A stretch of DNA of 64,000 nt, taken from positions 4,691,001-4,755,000 of the forward strand of contig NZ_CP100470.1 of NCBI RefSeq assembly GCF_030323145.1, given 5' to 3'. The notes under the pieces are model-generated. The model did not search any database. It had not been told where the DNA came from and was given only the letters and a program-made list of their open reading frames with translations. The translations under genes and the position numbers were made by a program. This stretch comes from Mesorhizobium sp. C432A. GTDB taxonomy: Bacteria; Pseudomonadota; Alphaproteobacteria; Rhizobiales; Rhizobiaceae. Positions 57,558-64,000 of this stretch are shown in pieces (position 1 is the first letter of the stretch; each line of letters starts with the position of its first letter).

Positions 57558-59699
57558 TTAGCCGTGCGCGAGCACGGCCAGCAGCAGAAGCGCCACGATG
57601 TTGGTGATCTTGATTGCCGGGTTGACCGCCGGGCCGGCGGTGTCCTTGTAGGGATCGCCAACCGTGTCGCCGGTGACCGAAGCCTTGTGCGCTTCGGAGC
57701 CCTTGAGGTGCTTGACGCCGTCCTTGTCGACAAAACCGTCCTCGAACGACTTCTTGGCATTGTCCCAGGCGCCGCCGCCCGAAGTCATCGAGATGGCGAC
57801 GAACAGGCCGTTGACGATGACGCCGAGCAACGAGGCGCCGAGTGCCGCAAAGGCGGACGCCTTGGAGCCCGAGATCAGCTGCACGCCGAAATAGACGACG
57901 AGCGGCGCCAGCACCGGCAGCAGCGAGGGGATGATCATTTCGCGGATCGCCGCCTTGGTCAGAAGGTCGACGGCGCGGGCATAGTTCGGCTTGGAGGTGC
58001 CGGCCATGATGCCCGGGTCCTCGCGGAACTGCTTGCGCACCTCCTCGACGATGGCGCCCGCCGCGCGGCCGACCGCCGTCATGGCGATGCCGCCGAACAG
58101 GTACGGGATCAGGCCGCCAAAGATCAGGCCGGCGACAACATAGGGATTGGAGAGGTCGAAGGAGACATCGCCCATGCCCTGGAAGTATGGATATTTGTCG
58201 CCATTGGCGGCAAAGAACTTCAAATCGTTCGAATAGGCCGCAAACAGCACCAGCGCGCCAAGACCGGCCGAACCGATGGCGTAGCCCTTGGTCACCGCCT
58301 TGGTGGTGTTGCCGACCGCGTCGAGCGCGTCGGTGGAGTGGCGCACTTCCTTGGGCAGGCCGGCCATTTCGGCAATGCCGCCGGCATTGTCAGTGACCGG
58401 GCCGAAGGCGTCGAGGGCGACGATCATGCCGGCAAGGCCGAGCATGGTGGTGACCGCGATCGCCGTGCCGAACAGGCCGGCGAGCTGGTAGGTCGAGATG
58501 ATGCCGCCGACGATGACGATTGCCGGCAGTGCGGTCGATTCCAGCGACACCGCAAGTCCCTGGATGACGTTGGTGCCGTGACCGGTCACCGAGGCCTGGG
58601 CGATGGAGTTCACCGGGCGCTTGTTGGTGCCGGTATAGTATTCGGTGATCACCACGATGAGACCGGTCACAACGAGACCGATCAGGCCGCAGATGAACAG
58701 GTTCTTGCCGATGATGGTCATGCCGGCGACGGTGCCGACCTCGCCCCAGCCGACGGTTGCCGAGGTAGCGACACCGAGACCGACGATCGACAGCAGGCCG
58801 GTGACGATCAGGCCTTTGTAGAGGGCGCCCATGATCGAGCCGTTGGAACCGAGCTTGACGAAGAAGGTGCCGACGATCGAGGTCAGGATACAGGCGCCGC
58901 AGATGGCGAGCGGATAGAGCATCGCCGCACCCAGAGCGGCGGTGCCGCCGAAGAAGATGGCGGCCAGCACCATGGTGGCAACGACGGTCACCGCATAGGT
59001 TTCGAAGAGGTCGGCGGCCATGCCGGCGCAGTCGCCGACATTATCGCCGACATTGTCGGCGATGGTGGCCGGGTTGCGCGGATCGTCTTCGGGAATACCG
59101 GCTTCGACCTTGCCCACGAGATCGCCGCCGACGTCGGCGCCCTTGGTGAAGATGCCGCCGCCCAGACGGGCGAAGATCGAGATCAGCGAAGCGCCGAAGC
59201 CGAGCGAAACCAGCGCATCGATGACGATGCGGTCATTGGGCTGCAGGCCCATCGGGCCGGTCAGAATATAGTAGTAAATCGACACGCCGAGCAGCGCGAG
59301 GCCAGCCACCAGCATACCGGTGATGGCGCCCGACTTGAAGGCGATGTCGAGACCGGCGGCGAGGCTGTTGGACGCCGCCTGCGCGGTGCGCACATTGGCG
59401 CGCACCGAGACGTGCATGCCGATGAAACCGGCGGCGCCAGAGAGCACGGCGCCGATCAGGAAGCCGACCGCGGCGGTGATCGAGAGCAGCCACCAGGCGA
59501 GCACAAGCACGACCACGCCGACGATGGCGATGGTGGTGTACTGGCGCGCCAGATAGGCCTGCGCGCCTTCGCGGATGGCGGCGGAGATTTCCTGCATGCG
59601 TGCGTTGCCCTGATCGGCTGCAAGAACCGATCGTGTCGCCCAGATGGCGTAAAGGATTGAAAGCAAGCCGCAGGCGATGACGGCAGAAATGATGGTCAT
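57558..59699 (-). CDS. hppA: K+-independent membrane H+-translocating pyrophosphatase
   Basis: A 713-residue inner-membrane pump with about 16 helices that couples pyrophosphate hydrolysis to proton export. The catalytic region has [21 protein letters not shown] (180-200) and [35 protein letters not shown] (463-472) has Lys467 and Thr470 where K+-dependent enzymes have Ala, so it belongs to the K+-independent class. GAGGAAAATTC precedes the ATG. A GGCCCA / TGGGCC hairpin lies in its leader near 59720-59750. Confidence 0.96.
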   Translation of the reverse strand: MTIISAVIACGLLSILYAIWATRSVLAADQGNARMQEISAAIREGAQAYLARQYTTIAIVGVVVLVLAWWLLSITAAVGFLIGAVLSGAAGFIGMHVSVRANVRTAQAASNSLAAGLDIAFKSGAITGMLVAGLALLGVSIYYYILTGPMGLQPNDRIVIDALVSLGFGASLISIFARLGGGIFTKGADVGGDLVGKVEAGIPEDDPRNPATIADNVGDNVGDCAGMAADLFETYAVTVVATMVLAAIFFGGTAALGAAMLYPLAICGACILTSIVGTFFVKLGSNGSIMGALYKGLIVTGLLSIVGLGVATSATVGWGEVGTVAGMTIIGKNLFICGLIGLVVTGLIVVITEYYTGTNKRPVNSIAQASVTGHGTNVIQGLAVSLESTALPAIVIVGGIISTYQLAGLFGTAIAVTTMLGLAGMIVALDAFGPVTDNAGGIAEMAGLPKEVRHSTDALDAVGNTTKAVTKGYAIGSAGLGALVLFAAYSNDLKFFAANGDKYPYFQGMGDVSFDLSNPYVVAGLIFGGLIPYLFGGIAMTAVGRAAGAIVEEVRKQFREDPGIMAGTSKPNYARAVDLLTKAAIREMIIPSLLPVLAPLVVYFGVQLISGSKASAFAALGASLLGVIVNGLFVAISMTSGGGAWDNAKKSFEDGFVDKDGVKHLKGSEAHKASVTGDTVGDPYKDTAGPAVNPAIKITNIVALLLLAVLAHG

Positions 59700-59959
59700 T
59701 GCCGAATTTTCCTCGATTGATGGCCCAAAAGAACCCCTCCCTGGGCCGTTGGTGCGGGGAGCGGATAAAGCCTAGGCGGAATCCGTCCTTCGCAGCGGTG
59801 TATGCGAAACAGGGCTCGGAACGTCAAGATATTGTTCGGTTTTTGCCCCGCTTTCAGCCAAAAGTTTAGGCCAGAACATTCCCGTGGCCGATGCCCTGCT
59901 ATTAGATCGGTTGAAATGACGCCGCGTCAGTCAATGCTTTGCCCGCAGTCCAGCGAAGG

Positions 59960-60727
59960 TCAGTCGCCAGTCTCCTGCCCCATCTTGCGCGCGGTGTAGC
60001 GCTCGATGGCGGACAGTCCGTCATAGATCAGCACCGCCAGCGCCGCGACGATCAGGCCGCCTTGCAGGACGAAGGCGAGATTGTTGGACAGCAGGCCGGC
60101 GATGATCACCTCGCCCAGCGTCTTGGCGGCAACCGTCGAGCCGATCGTCGCCGTGGCCAGGCTGATCACCACCGACAGCCTTATTCCGCCCAGAATGATC
60201 GCGGCGCTCAGCGGCAATTCGACCTTGACCAGTCTTTGCCAGCCCGTCATGCCGGCGCCGCGCGCGGCCTCCATGATGTTGCCCGGCAGCGTTGTGAGGC
60301 CGGTCAGCGCGTTCTCGAAGATCGGTAGCAGGCCGTAGAGGAACAGCGCAATCAGCGTCGGCTTCTCGCCGAAACCGACGGCGGGCACCGCCAGCGCCAG
60401 CACCGCCACCGGCGGAAAGGTCTGGCCGATATTGACCAGACTGCGCGACAGCGGCAGGAATTCGGCGCCCGCCGGCCTGGTCACCAGGATGGCAAGCGCC
60501 ACGGCAACGATGGCAGCGGCGACGGTAGCGATCAGCACGGTCCTGAGATGCAGCAGGGTCAGCGTCAGCAGGCTGCCCTGATTGTAGATCGCCGGCGCAT
60601 TGTTTTCGGTCAGCGGCTTCAACAGCGGCTCGAACCAGCCGGGATTGGTGACGAAGGCTATGAGAAGCACCACCAGGGCAAGCCTGAGCAGCGAAGGCAG
60701 CCAGGCTTTTAGACCGGCCCCTTTCAT
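59960..60727 (-). CDS. ABC permease, YehY-like osmoprotectant type
   Basis: A 255-residue membrane protein with about six helices. The EAA loop is NIMEAARGAGMTGWQRLVKVELP, and the LATATIGSTVAAKTLGEVIIAGL segment is typical of OpuC/YehW-Y permeases. The ATG overlaps the ATPase stop by 4 bp (ATGA). Last gene of the operon. Confidence 0.92.
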   Translation of the reverse strand: MKGAGLKAWLPSLLRLALVVLLIAFVTNPGWFEPLLKPLTENNAPAIYNQGSLLTLTLLHLRTVLIATVAAAIVAVALAILVTRPAGAEFLPLSRSLVNIGQTFPPVAVLALAVPAVGFGEKPTLIALFLYGLLPIFENALTGLTTLPGNIMEAARGAGMTGWQRLVKVELPLSAAIILGGIRLSVVISLATATIGSTVAAKTLGEVIIAGLLSNNLAFVLQGGLIVAALAVLIYDGLSAIERYTARKMGQETGD

Positions 60728-61662
60728 GCCGGCCTCGCCGCGCGCTTCACCAGCCCGTCGACGGTGACGCGGCCGAGCGGCTTGCCGTCTTCGCCCTTGA
60801 CCGGCAGCGCCGGCCGGCCCGACCACAGAAGCTCGGCCAGCGCGTCGCGCTGGCTGGCGTCGCCTGGGATCGCCTCGCCTTCGGCAGACCCCTTTTCCAC
60901 GGCCTCGCGCACGCGGCCGAGCGACAAGAGCCGGAACGGCTTTTCGCTGGCGCCGACCAGGGTTTCGACGAAGGCGTTCGCCGGCCGCGCCAGGATCTCT
61001 TCCGGCTTGGCGTATTGCACCAGCTTTCCGGCATCCATGACGGCGATCTTGTCGCCCATGTGGACCGCCTCCTCCATGTCGTGGGTGACGAGGATGATGG
61101 TGGTGCCGAAGCGCTTCTGGATTGCCAGCAGGTCCTCCTGCGCCTTGGTGCGGATGATCGGGTCGAGTGCGCCGAACGGTTCGTCCATCAGAAGCACATT
61201 GGGCTCGGCGGCGAGCGCGCGGGCGACGCCGACACGCTGCTGTTGCCCGCCGGACAGTTCGTGCGGGTAGCGCGGGCCATAGGCCTCGGGGTCGAGCTGG
61301 TAGAGTGTCATCAACTCATCGACGCGGGCCTTGATGCGGTCCTTGTCCCAGCCCAGCAGGACCGGCACGGTGGCGATGTTCTGCGCAACGGTGCGGTGCG
61401 GGAACAGGCCGTGGCCCTGGATAGCGTAGCCGATGCTGCGGCGCAGCTCGTAGCCGGGCAGCGTGCGGTTGTCGTTGCCGTCGAGCTTGATGACGCCGGC
61501 GGTCGGCTCGACCAGCCGGTTGATCATTCGCAGCAGCGTCGTCTTGCCGGAACCGGAGGTACCGACAATGACGCAAACCGTACGCGGCTCGACGACCATG
61601 GACACGTCGTCGACCACGGTCGTCGCGTCATAGCGCTTGGTAATGCCTTCGATCTCGATCAT
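60724..61662 (-). CDS. ABC ATPase, YehX/OpuCA-like
   Basis: A 312-residue ATPase. Walker A is GTSGSGKTT (34-42), the signature LSGGQQQR, Walker B VLLMDEPFGALD, and the switch LVTHDMEEA. A short degenerate CBS-like tail (about 250-312) replaces the full CBS pair of OpuCA. It energises uptake of betaine-like osmoprotectants, as judged from the gene set. It overlaps both neighbours by 4 bp. Confidence 0.93.
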   Translation of the reverse strand: MIEIEGITKRYDATTVVDDVSMVVEPRTVCVIVGTSGSGKTTLLRMINRLVEPTAGVIKLDGNDNRTLPGYELRRSIGYAIQGHGLFPHRTVAQNIATVPVLLGWDKDRIKARVDELMTLYQLDPEAYGPRYPHELSGGQQQRVGVARALAAEPNVLLMDEPFGALDPIIRTKAQEDLLAIQKRFGTTIILVTHDMEEAVHMGDKIAVMDAGKLVQYAKPEEILARPANAFVETLVGASEKPFRLLSLGRVREAVEKGSAEGEAIPGDASQRDALAELLWSGRPALPVKGEDGKPLGRVTVDGLVKRAARPA

Positions 61663-62822
61663 GCCGTTTCAACCCTGCGCCTGGTGGCGGTCATTTCGAT
61701 CACTGCGTCGAGGATGATGGCCGCGGCGAAGGCCAGCGCCACCGTCGGCACGGCGCCGAGCAGCACCAGGTCCATTGCGGTCTGGCCGACGCCCTGGAAG
61801 ACGAAGACGCCAAAGCCGCCGCCGCCGATCAGTGCGGCGATGGTGGCCAGGCCGATGTTCTGCACCAGCACGATGCGGATGCCGGTGAGGATCACCGGAA
61901 AGGCCAACGGAAACTCGACGCCGAACAGGCGCTGGCCATCGGTCATGCCCATGCCGCGCGCTGCATCATTGGCCGCGCGGGGTACGCCGGCAAGCCCGAC
62001 CACGGTGTTGGCCACCACCGGCAGCAGCGAATAGAGGAACAAAGCCACGAAGGCGGGCGCGGTGCCGATGCCTCTGATACCGAGCGCTGCGGCACCCGGA
62101 ACATGCGCGGCGACCCAGCCCAGCGGCGCGATCAGCAGGCCGAACAGCGCGATCGAGGGTATGGTCTGGACGATGTTGAGCACATTGAGCACGCCGGCCC
62201 GCAACCGTTCGACGCGGTGGCACAGGATGCCGAGCGGCAGGCCGACGATCACCGCCGCCGCCAGCGACCCCAGCGCCAGCGTGATGTGCTTGGAGCCTTC
62301 GGCCCAGAAACTATCGGCGCGGTTTGCATATTCCTTGAGGATCGACAGGCTGTCCCACTGCCCCGATATCAGCAACAAGCCGATGGCCAGCGCCGCGAGG
62401 ACGAGCACGCCGACGCGGGCCGGTGGCGACAGGTTGAGCCTGGTCAGCACGTCGGCGAGCAACAATGTGAAGGCAAAGATCAACAGCCAGAACCCGGAAG
62501 CCGGCGAGATGCGGGCGAAGGTGTTGCCGGCCGGCGTCAGGAAGGTGCCGGCGACACCGATCAGGATGGCAAGGGCGGCGAGCGCCACGACGCTTGCGGC
62601 CAGGCGCAGGACAAGCGGGGTTTTCAGCAAGGCAACAATTGCGGCCACGACGACGATCGCCAGCAGTAGCGGCCCGACTGTGGCCGGCAGCGCCTCCAGG
62701 ATCGAGCGCGCCTGACCGGGAACGATACGATTGGCGCGGAAGGTGGCGAACGGAGCCAGAAACGCCGCATAGGCAACAATCGCCGCGATAACCATGCCGA
62801 GCTTGTCGAAACGCAGGGTCAT
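61659..62822 (-). CDS. ABC permease, YehW-like with N-terminal membrane extension
   Basis: A 387-residue protein. The first about 160 residues hold several extra helices (for example VGPLLLAIVVVAAIVALL and LLIFAFTLLLADVL). The C-terminal about 210 residues are a normal permease domain (HITLALGSLAAAVIVGLPLGILCHRV, EAA-like RAANDAARGMGMTDGQRLFG). This long form is typical of YehW-type subunits. Overlaps the ATPase gene by 4 bp. Confidence 0.92.
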   Translation of the reverse strand: MTLRFDKLGMVIAAIVAYAAFLAPFATFRANRIVPGQARSILEALPATVGPLLLAIVVVAAIVALLKTPLVLRLAASVVALAALAILIGVAGTFLTPAGNTFARISPASGFWLLIFAFTLLLADVLTRLNLSPPARVGVLVLAALAIGLLLISGQWDSLSILKEYANRADSFWAEGSKHITLALGSLAAAVIVGLPLGILCHRVERLRAGVLNVLNIVQTIPSIALFGLLIAPLGWVAAHVPGAAALGIRGIGTAPAFVALFLYSLLPVVANTVVGLAGVPRAANDAARGMGMTDGQRLFGVEFPLAFPVILTGIRIVLVQNIGLATIAALIGGGGFGVFVFQGVGQTAMDLVLLGAVPTVALAFAAAIILDAVIEMTATRRRVETA

Positions 62823-62898
62823 GGATGCCCCTCATGAGGAGCGATTTTCCACGTTGCGCAGACTACGCTGGTGATCGGCGAAAGCCGACGCGAAATCC

Positions 62899-63083
62899 GA
62901 TCTCCCCCTTTGCGGGGGAGATGGCCGGCAGGCCAGAGGGGGGTGTGAAGGATCGCCAGCTTTCGAGCGTCGGCATGTTCAGAAGCAACCCTGTCGAGGC
63001 ACGCACCTGCTACCGGTTGTGAGGTCGGCGGGACAGCACCCCCCTCTGTCCTGCCGGACATCTCCCCCGCAAGGGGGGAGATC
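62899..63083. repeat. family-B long inverted repeat, copy 2
   Basis: The arms 62899-62957 and 63038-63083 are reverse complements over about 45 bp and match copy 1 at 28265-28449. They are in the opposite arrangement: here the arms start with the GATCTCCCCC end outward, there inward. It lies between the binding-protein gene and the first permease gene of the osmoprotectant operon, in 316 bp with no other gene. Confidence 0.9.
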
Positions 63084-63138
63084 AGCAGCTTCCAGAGAGG
63101 GGTGTCTCGCACCAGCGTCACGATCAGCTATGCGCTGA

Positions 63139-64000
63139 CTACTTCAAAAACCCGTTCTTCTTCAAAAAGTCCTCGGCGACACCCTTGACCGGCTCGCCGC
63201 CGACCTGGACGCGGCCGTTGAGTTCCTGCAGCGTGACGAGGTCGAGCTTGGCGAACACCGGCTTCAACAGCGTCTCGATCTCCGGATGCTCTTTCAGCAC
63301 CGCTTCGCGGATGATCGGCGCCGGCTGGTAGACCGGCTGCACGCCCTTGTCGTCGGCGAGCACGACCAGGCCGGACGGCGCGATGCCGCCGTCGGTGCCG
63401 TAGACCATGGCGGCGTTGGCGCCGTTGGTCTGGTTGGCGGCAGCACCTATTGTCGCGGCGGTGTCGCCGCCCGAAAGCGTGATCAACTGCTCGGGCTTCA
63501 GCGTGAAGCCGTAAGTGGTCTGGAACGCCGGCAGGGCTGCCGCCGAATTGACGAACTCAGCCGACGCCGCCAAAACCACCGTGCCGCCGCCGGCGACGTA
63601 TTTGCCGAAGTCGGTCAGGGTCGCCAGCTTGTTGGTCTCGGCAACCTCCTTGCGCAGCGCGATCGCCCAGGTGTTGTTGGCCGGTGACGGCGACAGCCAG
63701 ACGATCTTGTTGGCGTCATAGTCGAGCTTCTTGGCGGTCTCATAGGCCTTGGCGGCATCCTTCCAGACCGGATCGTCGGCCTTCTCGAAGAAGAAAGCGG
63801 CATTGCCGGTGTACTCGGGATAGATGTCGATCTCGCCGGCAGTGATCGCCTTGCGTACCACCGGCGTGCCGCCGAGCTGGATGCGGTCGGTGGTCTTGAT
63901 GTTGTTGGCGTTGAGCACAAGCTGGATGATGTTGCCGAGCACGCCGCCCTCGGTGTCGATCTTCGAGGAGACGACCACCTGGGCATTGGCGGAGGCGGCC
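63139..64000 (-). CDS. osmoprotectant-binding protein (YehZ/OsmF-like), 5' truncated
   Basis: About 286 residues of an OpuAC/ProX-type periplasmic binding protein; the frame is open to the window edge. The last visible codons (AASANAQ) look like a signal peptide cleavage site, so only the signal is missing. GGVLGNIIQLVLNANNIKT, IDIYPEYTGNAAFFF and GGDTAATIGAA are signature segments. WLSPSPANNTWAI carries the Trp of the betaine-binding cage. It delivers ligand to the YehW/Y-like permeases encoded downstream. Confidence 0.92.
   Translation of the reverse strand, partial: AASANAQVVVSSKIDTEGGVLGNIIQLVLNANNIKTTDRIQLGGTPVVRKAITAGEIDIYPEYTGNAAFFFEKADDPVWKDAAKAYETAKKLDYDANKIVWLSPSPANNTWAIALRKEVAETNKLATLTDFGKYVAGGGTVVLAASAEFVNSAAALPAFQTTYGFTLKPEQLITLSGGDTAATIGAAANQTNGANAAMVYGTDGGIAPSGLVVLADDKGVQPVYQPAPIIREAVLKEHPEIETLLKPVFAKLDLVTLQELNGRVQVGGEPVKGVAEDFLKKNGFLK

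Noticed and set aside
57564..59660. 698-codon open frame on the plus strand
   Set aside because: It is antisense to hppA and an effect of high-GC codon bias; no domain-like sequence.

Overview
The window looks like chromosomal DNA of a high-GC alphaproteobacterium of the Rhizobiales, most likely Mesorhizobium or a close relative. The reasons are the clpP-clpX-lon-hupB and plsX-fabH-ihfA-merR gene orders, a membrane H+-pyrophosphatase, a DUF2842 protein, rhizobial-style exopolysaccharide genes, and two families of long G/C-rich inverted repeats of a kind I recall from rhizobial intergenic DNA. The genus is an inference from recall; no search was run. Nothing looks like a prophage, plasmid, CRISPR array or intact insertion sequence.

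Layout. 1-6 kb: end of an aldo/keto reductase, then the proteolysis block hupB, lon, clpX and clpP on the minus strand. 6-9 kb: a secreted Val/Arg-rich protein, a cytochrome P450 and a solute-binding-like protein without a signal peptide. 9-13.6 kb: a compact minus-strand cluster (enoyl-CoA hydratase with a frameshift, VOC protein, AAA ATPase, CoA-binding protein, O-acetylhomoserine sulfhydrylase, cupin), with heptamer-repeat hairpins on both sides of the sulfhydrylase gene. 13.7-21 kb: thioesterase, rplM-rpsI, a LysR/aldo-keto reductase pair, agmatinase, argC and a phosphotransferase. 21-25 kb: ctaA, DUF2842, polysaccharide deacetylase and a GNAT protein. 24.8-31.8 kb: a GntR regulator, two strong palindromic operators, and an operon for a polyamine-type ABC importer, a hydantoin-racemase-like enzyme and a double-GNAT protein. 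31.9-42.7 kb: an exopolysaccharide region (Wzz-like protein with a dead kinase domain, Wza-like lipoprotein, GT4, priming phosphotransferase, polymerase, tandem GT8 enzymes, acetyltransferase, further GT) with a tRNA-Pro gene. 42.8-47.1 kb: YbaK and several small secreted or membrane proteins, one extremely His-rich. 47.2-51.6 kb: merR, ihfA, fabH, plsX, DUF177 and a cytochrome bc1 chaperone. 51.7-57.5 kb: bamE, AraC and LysR regulators, VOC, DUF1772, an epimerase-like cupin and GT2. 57.5-64 kb: hppA and a YehZYXW-like osmoprotectant ABC operon whose binding-protein gene runs off the window.

The most unusual material is between and inside genes rather than in a clearly new multigene system. 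In both ABC operons a family-B inverted repeat sits exactly between the binding-protein gene and the permease gene, which would suit differential expression within an operon. There are also two heptamer-repeat hairpins around one methionine gene, an exact tandem of a 25-bp hairpin upstream of tRNA-Pro, and four reading-frame breaks in otherwise good genes or gene remnants, at least two of which could be assembly errors.
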